Source: Eubacteriaceae bacterium Marseille-Q4139 (GTDB lineage Bacteria > Bacillota > Clostridia > Lachnospirales > Lachnospiraceae). From it: a DNA stretch of 64,000 nt. The stretch lies in NCBI GenBank assembly GCA_018223415.1, contig JAGTTQ010000001.1:3583365-3647364 (forward strand), in the 5' to 3' direction. Of this stretch, positions 17,137-25,891 are shown piece by piece (positions within the stretch are counted from its first letter, which is position 1; each line of letters begins with the position of its first letter). The notes under the pieces are model-generated. The model saw only the letters and a list, made by a program, of their open reading frames with translations. It ran no database searches and was not told the origin of the DNA. Made by a program: the position numbers and the translations under genes.

Positions 17137-18285
17137 ATGCGGTACAGAAAATTAGGGAACACGGGCCTTCTGGCGAGCGAGATCGGCCTCGGCGCCGAGT
17201 GGCTGGAGCGCCATAATGCGGAGGAAGTGAAGGCCGTCATCGACTGCTGCGAGGAAAACGGCATCAACATTTTGGACTGCTGGATGGCGGAGCCAAACGT
17301 CCGCACCAACATCGGCGCGGCCATCAAAGGCCGGCGTGACAAATGGATCATTGAGGGGCACATCGGCTCCACCTGGCAGAACGGCCAGTACGTCCGTACC
17401 AGGGAGCTTATAAAGGTAAAGGAGGCCTTTTCGGATCTGCTTTCCCGCCTGGGAACGGATTACATTGACCTGGGAATGATCCACTACGTCGACAAGGAAG
17501 AAGAGTTTGAGAAGATTTACGCCGGCGAGTTCATGGAGTATGTGAGAGAGCTTAAAAAGGACGGAACCATCCGCCATATCGGCCTCAGCACCCACAATCC
17601 GGCTGTGGCGAAGCGGGCGGCCCTTAGCGGTGAGATTGAAGTCCTTTTGTTCAGCGTCAACCCGGCCTTTGACCTTCTGCCGGACAACGAGGACATCACA
17701 AAATATTTCGAGGAATCCACCTACGCGGACGCTTCCGGCGGGATTTCACCGGAGAGAGAGGAGCTTTACCGTATCTGTGAGCAGAGGGGCGTTGCCATCA
17801 ACGTCATGAAGGGATATGCCGGCGGCCGCCTGTTCGATGAAAAACGGTCGCCCTTCGGCGTGGCATTAACGCCGGTGCAGTGCCTCCACTATGCCCTCAC
17901 AAGGCCGGCTGTGGCAAGCGTGATGGCTGGCTGCGATACGCCGGAACATGTCATGGCGGCCGTGGCTTACGAGACGGCATCCGAAGAGGAGAAGGACTAC
18001 GCCAGCGTCCTGGCCGGCGCGCCGCACCATGCGTTCTCCGGCCAGTGTACCTACTGCGGCCACTGTGCGCCGTGCCCGGCCGGCATCGATATTGCCATGG
18101 CAAACAAGCTCTATGACCTGGCTGTGATGCAGGAGGAAGTGCCGGAATCGGTGGCGGCCCACTACCATGCGCTTTCTGCCACGGCCGAAGACTGCATCGC
18201 CTGCGGCGGCTGCGAGACGAGATGTCCGTTCTCTGTGCCGGTCGTTGAGAGAATGAATAAAATGAAAGAATTATTCCGGAAATAA
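17137..18285 (+). CDS. Aldo/keto reductase with C-terminal 4Fe-4S ferredoxin domain
   Basis: A 382-residue fusion of an aldo/keto reductase barrel (about residues 1-280) with a two-cluster ferredoxin domain (CTYCGHCAPCPAG and CIACGGCETRCPF). ATG 17137 follows AGGAGG; upstream codons in frame have no good site. The N-terminal YRKLGNTGLLASEIGLG is typical. The usual catalytic Tyr region reads ILDCWMAEPNVRTNIG and the usual IATK strand reads IIEGHIG, so the canonical Tyr and Lys of the tetrad are not visible. I recall such divergence in this Fe-S subfamily. Substrate unknown. The NhaC gene follows 15 bp later. Confidence 0.88.
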   Translation: MRYRKLGNTGLLASEIGLGAEWLERHNAEEVKAVIDCCEENGINILDCWMAEPNVRTNIGAAIKGRRDKWIIEGHIGSTWQNGQYVRTRELIKVKEAFSDLLSRLGTDYIDLGMIHYVDKEEEFEKIYAGEFMEYVRELKKDGTIRHIGLSTHNPAVAKRAALSGEIEVLLFSVNPAFDLLPDNEDITKYFEESTYADASGGISPEREELYRICEQRGVAINVMKGYAGGRLFDEKRSPFGVALTPVQCLHYALTRPAVASVMAGCDTPEHVMAAVAYETASEEEKDYASVLAGAPHHAFSGQCTYCGHCAPCPAGIDIAMANKLYDLAVMQEEVPESVAAHYHALSATAEDCIACGGCETRCPFSVPVVERMNKMKELFRK

Positions 18286-18300
18286 GGAGGAACCGAAACC

Positions 18301-19614
18301 ATGCCGGAGCTGTTTGCCATGCTTGCATTTATTCTCATCCTGATGGTCTGCCTTGGATCCGGCGGCTCTATTCTGCTCGCTTTGGCTGCCGGATACGCGG
18401 TATTCTGCCTGTATGGGGTTTATAAGGGGCATGCCTTGAAGGACGTGGTGAAAATGTCGTTTTCCGGTGTCCGCACGGTGCAGAAGATCCTTTTTATTTT
18501 TCTTCTGATCGGCATGCTGACGGGGCTCTGGCGTGCCTGCGGCACGATCCCTGTCATCGTCTGCTATGCGTCTGATTTTGTCCTGCCGTCGGCCTTCCTT
18601 CTGATCGCCTTTTTATTAAACTGCGCGGTTTCTGTCCTCACGGGGACGGCCTTTGGGACGGCGGCCACCATGGGCGTCATCTGCATGGCCATGGCGTCGG
18701 CCATGGGAGTCAGCCCGTTTTTCTGCGGCGGCGCCATCGTATCGGGGATTTTCTTCGGCGACCGCTGCTCGCCGGTGTCCACCAGCGCCCTTTTAGTCAG
18801 CGAGCTGACAAAGACGGATATTTATGAAAACATCCGGCAGATGATAAAAACCTCGGTGCTTCCGTTTCTTCTGTCCTGTGCCGTTTACGCTGTTTTGGGA
18901 ATGTTTTTCGGCGGAAAAGGAGAGAATATGGACGTGAGAGCCATGTTTTCCGGAAGTTTTCTGCTTCATTGGAGCTTAATCCTGCCGGCGGCCGTGATTT
19001 TAGCGCTTTCTGCTTTCCGGCTCCCGGTTCGGACTACCATGGCAGTCAGCGCCGCGCTGGCGTTTGTCCTGGGGCTTTTCGTTCAGAAAACGCCGGCGGC
19101 GGAGCTGCTTTCCGCCATGATTTTCGGCTACCGGGCGAAAGACCCGGCGCTTTCTTCCATGATGGATGGCGGCGGCCTTTCTTCGATGGTGAGCGTGGCG
19201 CTTATCGTCTGCCTTTCATCGTCCTATTCCGGGATTTTTGAAGGCACCGGGCTTTTAACCAGCATGAAAAAATATATTTCCGGACTCGGGGAGCGGCTTA
19301 CGCCCTTCGGCGGGATTATGGCCGTGTCGGCGGCCACGTCCATGGTTTCCTGCAACCAGACGCTGGCGGCGATTTTGACCCACCAGCTTTGCCGGGAGAT
19401 GGAGCCGGACAGGGAAAAGATGGCCATCGACCTGGAAAATTCGGTGATCGTGATGTCGCCGCTTGTTCCCTGGTCCATCGCAGGCGCCGTTCCCCTGGCG
19501 ACAGTCGGCGCGCCCCTTTCCAGCCTGGCTGCGGCGTTTTATCTTTATTTTCTGCCCATCTGGACCTTTGGAGCGGAATATCTGAAAAAGAAAAAAATGC
19601 GTCCGAAGTCTTGA
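18301..19614 (+). CDS. NhaC-family Na+/H+ antiporter-like membrane protein
   Basis: A 437-residue protein with about 11 hydrophobic segments. The motif FFGDRCSPVSTSALLVSELTKTDIYENI and the later VSCNQTLAAILTHQL and NSVIVMSPLVPWS blocks are characteristic of the NhaC antiporter family, some of which exchange organic acids rather than protons. Start follows AAGGAGGAACC. It is probably co-transcribed with the upstream reductase. The MarR promoter begins inside its stop codon. Confidence 0.85.
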   Translation: MPELFAMLAFILILMVCLGSGGSILLALAAGYAVFCLYGVYKGHALKDVVKMSFSGVRTVQKILFIFLLIGMLTGLWRACGTIPVIVCYASDFVLPSAFLLIAFLLNCAVSVLTGTAFGTAATMGVICMAMASAMGVSPFFCGGAIVSGIFFGDRCSPVSTSALLVSELTKTDIYENIRQMIKTSVLPFLLSCAVYAVLGMFFGGKGENMDVRAMFSGSFLLHWSLILPAAVILALSAFRLPVRTTMAVSAALAFVLGLFVQKTPAAELLSAMIFGYRAKDPALSSMMDGGGLSSMVSVALIVCLSSSYSGIFEGTGLLTSMKKYISGLGERLTPFGGIMAVSAATSMVSCNQTLAAILTHQLCREMEPDREKMAIDLENSVIVMSPLVPWSIAGAVPLATVGAPLSSLAAAFYLYFLPIWTFGAEYLKKKKMRPKS

Positions 19615-19669
19615 CACCGGAAATTGGATGCAGTATCATCCAATTAAAAAGATGTACATACATCCAATT
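19611..19669 (+). promoter_or_regulatory. Promoter and palindromic operator of the MarR-EamA operon
   Basis: TTGACA (19611-19616) and TATCAT (19634-19639) are separated by 17 bp. A perfect inverted repeat AATTGGATG-N6-CATCCAATT (19622-19645) covers the spacer and -10. A third half-site CATCCAATTT sits at 19660-19669. The placement predicts repression by the adjacent MarR protein. Confidence 0.75.
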
Positions 19670-19693
19670 TCAACAGGAAAGGCGGGACGTTTT

Positions 19694-20167
19694 ATGGACA
19701 GGACAAAGCGCCAGATCACAAAAATTGCAAGGGAAGCCAGCACATTCCTGCTTCAGGAGTCGCGGGCGGAGGGCGTCGGCTCTGCGGAGTACGACTTTCT
19801 CCACCTTGTGCGGCACAATCCTGGCATCACGCAGGCGGAAATCCGAAAGCAGTTAAACATCGACAAAGGCGCGGCCGCCAGGCGGACGGCCAATCTGATC
19901 GCCAAGGGCTATCTCCGCCAGGAAAAGAACCCGAAAGACGGCCGCAGCCGCCTCCTTTTTGCCACGGAGAAAGCCGAGCGTTTAAAGAATTCCAAGGCTG
20001 GCCTGGAGGCCGGCTTTTATGAGTGGCTGCTTTTGGATTTGGAGGAAGGAGAGCGGGATGCGTTCTGCCGGATATTAGACGGCCTTTATGAGCGGTCAAA
20101 AAAGGAGAGCCGGGCCGGTTTCCCAAACCTTCGGGCGTTTATGGCAGAGAAGGGCGGTGAGGCGTAA
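19694..20167 (+). CDS. MarR-family transcriptional regulator
   Basis: A 157-residue winged-helix regulator. I chose ATG 19694 (MDRTKRQITK) because it follows AGGAAAGGCGGG and lies downstream of the promoter and operator; earlier in-frame codons lie within the operator. The helix-turn-helix region is FLHLVRHNPGITQAEIRKQLNIDKGAAARRTANLIAKG and the wing contains EKNPKDGRSRLL. It probably represses its own operon through the ATTGGATG palindrome. It overlaps the EamA gene at TAATG. Confidence 0.85.
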   Translation: MDRTKRQITKIAREASTFLLQESRAEGVGSAEYDFLHLVRHNPGITQAEIRKQLNIDKGAAARRTANLIAKGYLRQEKNPKDGRSRLLFATEKAERLKNSKAGLEAGFYEWLLLDLEEGERDAFCRILDGLYERSKKESRAGFPNLRAFMAEKGGEA

Positions 20168-21033
20168 TGTGGATTCCCTGTGCCTTCGGTTCGGCGTTTT
20201 TTGCCGGCCTCACGTCGATTCTTGCAAAGTGCGGAATCAGGAAGACGGATTCCACGGTCGCCACGGCCATCCGGACAATCATCGTCCTGATCTTTTCCTG
20301 GGTCATGGTGTTTGTGGTTGGCTCCTTTGACGGGATTTCGTCCCTGTCCGGGGAGACATGGTTGTTTCTGTTCCTTTCAGGACTCAGTACCGGAGCCTCC
20401 TGGCTCTGCTATTTCCGTGCGCTCCAGCTTGGGGACATCAATAAAGTTGTCCCCATCGACAAGAGCAGCACGGTTCTTACGATGGTATTTGCCGTTTTGT
20501 TCCTCCATGAGCCCTTCGGCGCCGTGAAATTTTTATCCATGGCAGCCATTGCGGCGGGAACGCTTCTTATGATTTCCCCGAAAAAAACGGAGAACGCGGC
20601 GGCGAAGGCGGGCGGCAGCTCCTGGCTCCTTTTTGCCGTCCTCTCGGCTGTTTTTGCGGCCATGACCTCGATTCTTGGAAAGGCCGGAATGGCCGGTGTG
20701 GAGTCGAACCTGGGCACGGCCATCCGGACGCTCGTCGTCCTTGTCATGGCCTGGGTCATGGTATTTCTCCAGAAGAAACAGAAGGAGGCCTTTTCCGTGC
20801 CGGGAAGGGAGCTTTTCTTTATCTGTCTTTCCGGCCTGGCGACGGGAGCGTCCTGGCTCCTTTATTACAGTGCCTTAAAGGAAGGGCCGGCCAGTGCCGT
20901 GGCGCCCATTGACAAGTTAAGCATCCTGGTGACAATCCTGTTTTCGCGGATCGTCTTTAAAGAGCGGCTGACGAAAAAGGCGGCGGCCGGCCTGTTCCTT
21001 CTCGTGGCAGGCACACTTGCGGCGCTTCTTTAA
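20167..21033 (+). CDS. EamA-family (DMT) transporter
   Basis: A 288-residue membrane protein with ten hydrophobic segments in two repeated halves. Both halves carry related signatures (LSTGASWLCYFRALQLG and LATGASWLLYYSALKEG, followed by VVPIDKSSTV and VAPIDKLSIL), as expected from the internal duplication of the EamA family. Such proteins export or import small metabolites; substrate unknown. It is the likely effector of the MarR gene it overlaps, and its stop overlaps the convergent ABC permease stop. Confidence 0.88.
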   Translation: MWIPCAFGSAFFAGLTSILAKCGIRKTDSTVATAIRTIIVLIFSWVMVFVVGSFDGISSLSGETWLFLFLSGLSTGASWLCYFRALQLGDINKVVPIDKSSTVLTMVFAVLFLHEPFGAVKFLSMAAIAAGTLLMISPKKTENAAAKAGGSSWLLFAVLSAVFAAMTSILGKAGMAGVESNLGTAIRTLVVLVMAWVMVFLQKKQKEAFSVPGRELFFICLSGLATGASWLLYYSALKEGPASAVAPIDKLSILVTILFSRIVFKERLTKKAAAGLFLLVAGTLAALL

Positions 21034-21842
21034 GGCGTTTTGGCGGACATGCGGCCGGTTTTCTTTTCCAGCCATGCCACGGCTTTATAGAGGACGGCCG
21101 AGACGATGCAGAGGATGACGATGCTCATCATCACCATGTCCAGCTTGAATACCTGGCTCCCATAGATAATCAGGTAGCCGAGCCCCTGGTTTGCCGCCAG
21201 GAATTCGCCGATGATGACGCCGACAAGGCAGAGGCCGATGTTGACCTTCATGTTGTTGACGATGAGGGGGACGGAGCCGGGCAGCAAAACCTTTATGAGC
21301 ACGTCCCGCCTGGTTCCTCCCAGGGAATAGATGAGCCTTACCTGGTCGGGATCCACGGACTGAAAGCCGTTATGGAGCGTCAGCACCGAGCCGAAGACGG
21401 CCACGGAGACGGCGGCGATGACGATGGTGCGGGTGCCGGTTCCCAGCCAGACGATGAGGATCGGCGCCAGGGCTGACTTCGGCAGGCTGTTTAACATGAC
21501 GAGATACGGGTCGAGAACCTCGGAAAGGCCTTTGGCCGACCATAAGAGCAGGCCGCCCAGGATTCCGAAGGCCGTCACGAAGAAAAAGCTTAAGAGCGTT
21601 TCCCAAAGCGTGATGCCGGTGTGGAAAATAATGCTGCCGTCCAGGATCATGGAAGAAAAGCAGAGGATGACCCGGGACGGGGAGCTGAAAATAAAGTCGT
21701 TGATGAGGCCAAGGCGGGCTGAAAGCTCCCAGAGCGCCAGGAAGGCGAAAAGGACGAGGACGCGAAGGAGTGAGATGAGTTTTCTCCTGCGCTTCCTGGC
21801 CGCCAGAAATTCCTGCTGTGCCAGGGTTTCGTTTGGTTTCAT
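21030..21842 (-). CDS. ABC transporter permease (SsuC/TauC/ThiX type)
   Basis: A 270-residue membrane subunit with six hydrophobic segments. The family tail and EAA-like loop are recognisable (TLHNGFQSVDPDQVRLIYSLGGTRRDVLIKVLLPGSVPLIVNN, EFLAANQGLGYLIIYGSQVF). Homologues move sulfonates, nitrate, taurine or pyrimidine precursors. Start follows GGAGGTG. It is downstream of the ATPase gene by about 36 bp. No substrate-binding protein gene is adjacent. Confidence 0.87.
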   Translation of the reverse strand: MKPNETLAQQEFLAARKRRRKLISLLRVLVLFAFLALWELSARLGLINDFIFSSPSRVILCFSSMILDGSIIFHTGITLWETLLSFFFVTAFGILGGLLLWSAKGLSEVLDPYLVMLNSLPKSALAPILIVWLGTGTRTIVIAAVSVAVFGSVLTLHNGFQSVDPDQVRLIYSLGGTRRDVLIKVLLPGSVPLIVNNMKVNIGLCLVGVIIGEFLAANQGLGYLIIYGSQVFKLDMVMMSIVILCIVSAVLYKAVAWLEKKTGRMSAKTP

Positions 21843-21878
21843 GATACACCTCCGAATAAAAGAGGAAGGAGCCTGCGG

Positions 21879-22640
21879 CTATTCCTGCAGGATCCTCCAG
21901 ACTTCATTGAAATAGGAAGAAAATTCCGGTGAGTTCCGGCGGCCTAAGGGGCTTAAGCCGGGATCGGAGAACGTGACCGGAAGGATGGCCTTTATGCGTC
22001 CCGGCCGCTTCGAGAGGATCAGGATGCGGTCGGCGGCACTGACGGCCTCGGAAAGGTCGTGGGTGACGAGAATGGCCGTGTTTTTCCTTTTTTTGATGAT
22101 CGTGCTTATGTCGTCGCAGACGGCGAGCCGCGTCTGGTAATCCAGGGCGGAGAATGGCTCGTCGAGGAGGAGAAGGTCCGGTTCCAGAGCCAGGGTGCGG
22201 ATTAAGGCCGCCCGCTGGCGCATGCCGCCGGAGAGCTCTGACGGCCGGGCGTCCTCGAAGCTTTTGAGGCCGTAGGCCGTCAGGAGATCAGAAACCTTCT
22301 TTTTATGGCTTTCATCCAGCTTATGCTGGATTTCCAGCCCCAACGCGGCGTTGGAGCCGATGGTGCGCCATTCAAACAGGTGGTCTTTCTGGAGCATGTA
22401 GCCGATGCCGGAAAGCCCTCTTGTGACCGGCTTTCCGTCGAAAAGGATCGTGCCTTCCTCCGGCTCGATGAGGCCGCAGAGCAGGGAAAGAAGCGTGGAT
22501 TTCCCGCAGCCGGAGGGCCCCACAACGGCGATGAATTCTCCGGCACCGACAGAAAAGGATATATCGGAAAGGGCCCGGGTTTCTCCCTCCTCGGTATGGT
22601 AGGAGTAGCCAAGGCCTTTTACTTCCAGCTTGGGAATCAT
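21879..22640 (-). CDS. ABC transporter ATP-binding protein (SsuB/TauB type)
   Basis: A 253-residue ATPase pairing with the downstream permease. I placed the start at MIPKLEV (ATG at 22640) because GAGG lies 6 nt upstream; an ATG six codons earlier is possible. Walker A is GPSGCGKST, the Q-loop lies in YMLQKDHLFEW, the signature is LSGGMRQR, Walker B is LLLLDEPFSALD and the switch His is in VTHDLSEAV. The C-terminal RRNSPEF and WRILQE segments are also seen in ThiZ/SsuB-like proteins. Confidence 0.9.
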   Translation of the reverse strand: MIPKLEVKGLGYSYHTEEGETRALSDISFSVGAGEFIAVVGPSGCGKSTLLSLLCGLIEPEEGTILFDGKPVTRGLSGIGYMLQKDHLFEWRTIGSNAALGLEIQHKLDESHKKKVSDLLTAYGLKSFEDARPSELSGGMRQRAALIRTLALEPDLLLLDEPFSALDYQTRLAVCDDISTIIKKRKNTAILVTHDLSEAVSAADRILILSKRPGRIKAILPVTFSDPGLSPLGRRNSPEFSSYFNEVWRILQE

Positions 22641-22731
22641 AGGATACCTCGAAAACATACTGGTTTTATTTTAGAATATGTCCGGACGGCCCGGGTGTGA
22701 GCATGTTCCGGGAAACTTAAAAAGGAGAGCT

Positions 22732-23562
22732 ATGACAGAAAAATACAAGATTGCGCTGGTTCAGATGGACACGCAGAATGACAAGGGAAAGAATATGGAG
22801 ACGGCCCTTCGGTACGCCGATGAGGCGGCGAAAGAAGGCGCTCTCCTCGTCTGCTTCCCGGAGGTCATGAACCTGATCGGAAGAAACGTGGGAGAGGGCG
22901 GCGGCCGTGAGCCGGTGCCGGGCTATTCCACGGAGCTTCTGATGGAAAAGGCAAAGGAAAAGGGGATTTTCATCCATGGAGGCAGCATCACCGAGGAGAT
23001 TCCGGGCGAAAGGCGCGCCTATAATACCAGCGTCCTCATCGGCCCTGACGGCAGAATCCTTTCGGAATGCCGGAAGCTTCATACCTTCGATATTACGCTG
23101 GCAGACGGGAAGGCCTTCCGGGAGTCCGATAGGGTCTGCCCGGGAGAATCCATGGAAACAGTCACGACGGAGCTTGGCGTTTTCGGCATGTCCATCTGCT
23201 ACGATGTGCGGTTTCCGGAGCTTTACCGTCTTCTGGCCTTAAAAGGAGCGCAGGTCATCTTTGTCCCGGCCAGCTTTACGAAGGAGACGGGCGAGGCCCA
23301 TTTAGAGGCGCTCCTTCGTGCCCGCGCCATTGAAAACGGATGCTATCTGATATCGGCGGCCCAGACCGGGACAAAGCCGGCTTATACGGCTTACGGAAAC
23401 AGCATGGTGATTGACCCCTGGGGCCGCGTGACGGCCAGAGCCGGCACGGAGCCTGGAATCCTCTATGGAGAAATTGACTTGACATATGAAGAAGAAGTCC
23501 GCAGGCAGATGCCGTCTTTAAAGAACCGGCGGTCAGACCTTTATGATGTGATTACAAAATAA
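22732..23562 (+). CDS. Carbon-nitrogen hydrolase (Nit/omega-amidase-like)
   Basis: A 276-residue nitrilase-superfamily amidase with the catalytic triad E44 (CFPEVMN), K115 (CRKLHTFDI) and C156 (SICYDVRFPELYR). The sequence most resembles Nit1/Nit2-type enzymes, which deamidate alpha-ketoglutaramate or deaminated glutathione, but substrate assignment is tentative. ATG 22732 follows AAGGAG. It is divergent from the ABC ATPase gene and followed by a probable terminator. Confidence 0.88.
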   Translation: MTEKYKIALVQMDTQNDKGKNMETALRYADEAAKEGALLVCFPEVMNLIGRNVGEGGGREPVPGYSTELLMEKAKEKGIFIHGGSITEEIPGERRAYNTSVLIGPDGRILSECRKLHTFDITLADGKAFRESDRVCPGESMETVTTELGVFGMSICYDVRFPELYRLLALKGAQVIFVPASFTKETGEAHLEALLRARAIENGCYLISAAQTGTKPAYTAYGNSMVIDPWGRVTARAGTEPGILYGEIDLTYEEEVRRQMPSLKNRRSDLYDVITK

Positions 23563-23633
23563 GAAAATCTTCAGAAATCCGAAAGAAAACCGGAAGATAA
23601 AAGTTATATTCCATGAATATTTTCTGTTATACT

Positions 23634-23679
23634 GAAAACACTGCATGAAAAATAAAATTTCTTGTAGTGTTTTCTTTTT
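23634..23679 (+). terminator. Probable terminator of the amidase gene
   Basis: GAAAACACT (23634-23642) pairs with AGTGTTTTC (23666-23674) across a long A/T-rich loop and is followed by a T-run. The stem is only 9 bp with a 23-nt loop, so strength is uncertain. Confidence 0.5.
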
Positions 23680-23749
23680 ATGGCTCGTTATAGAAAGTGA
23701 CGGCGGAAAAAAGAGGGGCCGGAAACAGTATAAGCAGGAGGACTATGAC

Positions 23750-25066
23750 ATGAATGACGAGAGAATCCATCCGGAGGATGTGGATAAAGAGCTGGAGCTT
23801 TTGATGAATACGGCCGGGGAAAAACCAAAAAAGAAAAAGGCAGGGAAGAAGCGCAGGCGGATCCTGATCGGCGCAGCCGTACTCCTTGTCCTTGGTTTTG
23901 CCGCCATGAATGCCCTCGGCGGGAAAGCGCAGCCATCCATCGTCCCAACCGTAAACCCGGTCAAAAAGGACATTAAAAGCAAGCTTTCCATCAGCGGCCC
24001 TGTTTCGGGAACCGACAGCGTGGACGTGGTGTCGAATCTCCACGCCGAGGTGCTGGAAATCCCGGTGAAAGAGGGCGACCGGGTGGAGGAAGACCAGGTT
24101 CTTGCGATTCTGGATGAATCGAACATCAAGAAAGAAGTGGAAATCGCAAAGAACGACTATGACCTGGCCGTGACTACATACAATGAAAAAATGAAGGAGG
24201 CGCGCCAGGGCTATGAAAAGGCTGTCCAGGACTACCAGACGGCCAAGGCCAATTATGACAGGACGAAGGTTCTGTTTGACGGCGGCAGCATGTCCCAGGT
24301 GGAACTGGAGTCGGCGGCCAATTCCATGAACGACGCAAGGCGGACCATGGAGTCCTACACCCTTGTGAACGGCCAGCCGGCGGCAGACGATTCCTACCGG
24401 CTCCAGATCGAGAAGGCGCGTTTCGATTATGAGAAGAAGCTGGAAGAGCTGGACGATGCAAAAATCAAGAGCCCCATTGCCGGTACCGTCGTCCGGGTAA
24501 ACACGAAGGTGGGCCGGTTTGCCGATAAAATGGAAAACGAGGAACCGCTGTTTGTCATTGAAAATCTGGACGTGCTGGAGCTGGAAATCAAGGTCAGCGA
24601 GTATTCCATCGGAAAGGTGGCCGTGGGACAGACGGCGGAGATCAGCGCCGATATTTTAAACGGTGAGACGGTACAGGGTGAAGTAATCTCCATTTCCCCG
24701 ACCGGCGAGGAAAAGGGCGGCGGTTCCAGTGAACGGGTCATCCCCACGAAAATCCGGATCCTGGAAGACAATACGCGCCTGATCGCAGGGATCACGGCCA
24801 AGGCCCAGATTATTCTGGAAGAAGCAAAGGATGCCTTAAGCGTCCCGGTATCCGCCATTTTAAGCGTGGGCGAGGAGACTTATGTCCAGGCGGTAAACGG
24901 CGGAATGATCCACTGGATTCCCATTACCGTCGGCGTCGAGGGCGATGTGGAGTGCGAAATTATCCCGGCCGAGGGTGAGGTGCTGGACGAGACTACTTTG
25001 ATTGTATCGGCGCCCAATGCAGCATACACCGAGGGTATGGCCGTCATGACGGCCGGCGGTCAGTAA
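23750..25066 (+). CDS. Periplasmic adaptor / membrane fusion protein (MacA/HlyD-like)
   Basis: A 438-residue efflux adaptor. ATG 23750 follows AGGAGG by 8 nt. A basic cytoplasmic segment (KKKKAGKKRRR) precedes one membrane anchor (about residues 42-60). Next come a biotinyl-lipoyl-like hairpin base (VVSNLHAEVLEIPVKEGDRVEEDQVLAILDES), a coiled-coil hairpin (about 140-225), the return half (IKSPIAGTVVRVNTKVG), and a beta-barrel. In Gram-positives such adaptors work with MacB-type ATPase/permease pairs, which follow directly at 25079 and 25885. It likely exports a peptide or drug across the single membrane. Confidence 0.88.
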   Translation: MNDERIHPEDVDKELELLMNTAGEKPKKKKAGKKRRRILIGAAVLLVLGFAAMNALGGKAQPSIVPTVNPVKKDIKSKLSISGPVSGTDSVDVVSNLHAEVLEIPVKEGDRVEEDQVLAILDESNIKKEVEIAKNDYDLAVTTYNEKMKEARQGYEKAVQDYQTAKANYDRTKVLFDGGSMSQVELESAANSMNDARRTMESYTLVNGQPAADDSYRLQIEKARFDYEKKLEELDDAKIKSPIAGTVVRVNTKVGRFADKMENEEPLFVIENLDVLELEIKVSEYSIGKVAVGQTAEISADILNGETVQGEVISISPTGEEKGGGSSERVIPTKIRILEDNTRLIAGITAKAQIILEEAKDALSVPVSAILSVGEETYVQAVNGGMIHWIPITVGVEGDVECEIIPAEGEVLDETTLIVSAPNAAYTEGMAVMTAGGQ

Positions 25067-25078
25067 GGAGGGGCTTTT

Positions 25079-25891
25079 ATGTTTGGAAGAAACAGGCTTT
25101 CTCCCTATGTGACGGAGAACCTTCACGAAGACCTGATCCGGCTGGAAAACCTCGTGAAGATTTACGACACCGGGGCGATTCGTGTCCTTGGTTTAAAAAA
25201 AATCAGCCTCACGATTAAACGCGGTGAATTTGTGGCGATCATGGGACACTCCGGCTCAGGAAAATCGACGCTCATGAATATTTTGGGGTGCCTCGACCGG
25301 CCGACGCTTGGAAAATACTATCTGGATGGCATTGACACGGCCGAGCTTTCCTCTGATGAGCTTTCGGCTGTCAGGAATTTAAAGATCGGTTTCGTGTTCC
25401 AGTCGTTTAATCTGATTTCCAGGACGACAGCTTTAAAAAATGTGGAGCTTCCGATGACGTATGCGAGGCTGTCCAAGAAAAAACGGACGGAGCGTGCCAT
25501 GGAGCTTTTGGACTGCGTCGGCCTGAAAGCCAGGGCATTCCATATGCCGAATGAGCTTTCCGGAGGCCAGCGCCAGAGGGTTGCCATCGCCAGGGCTCTC
25601 GCCAACGAGCCGCCCCTGATCCTCGCCGATGAGCCCACGGGAAACCTGGACACGGCCGCTTCCATTGAGATCATGGAGATTTTTTCCGAGCTTCACAAGG
25701 CGGGCGCCACGGTTGTGGTCGTCACCCATGAGGAGAATATCGCGGCCTTCACAGACCGGATCATCCGCTTTTCCGATGGACAGATCATCGAGGATGCGAA
25801 AAACCCCAACCCGACGAAGGGCAGCGGCACGATCCACACCAAGGGGCTTTACAGCAATAAGAAAACGGGAAAGGGGGCCGCAGGATGCTAA
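25079..25891 (+). CDS. MacB/LolD-like ABC transporter ATP-binding protein
   Basis: A 270-residue ATPase with Walker A GHSGSGKST, Q-loop FQSFNLI, signature LSGGQRQR, Walker B LILADEPTGNLD and switch His VVTHEENI. These are the hallmarks of the MacB/LolD/FtsE type that powers mechanotransmission. The first 20 residues and the last 30 are extra relative to minimal LolD. It starts after GGAGGGG and overlaps the permease gene by 7 bp. Confidence 0.92.
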   Translation: MFGRNRLSPYVTENLHEDLIRLENLVKIYDTGAIRVLGLKKISLTIKRGEFVAIMGHSGSGKSTLMNILGCLDRPTLGKYYLDGIDTAELSSDELSAVRNLKIGFVFQSFNLISRTTALKNVELPMTYARLSKKKRTERAMELLDCVGLKARAFHMPNELSGGQRQRVAIARALANEPPLILADEPTGNLDTAASIEIMEIFSELHKAGATVVVVTHEENIAAFTDRIIRFSDGQIIEDAKNPNPTKGSGTIHTKGLYSNKKTGKGAAGC

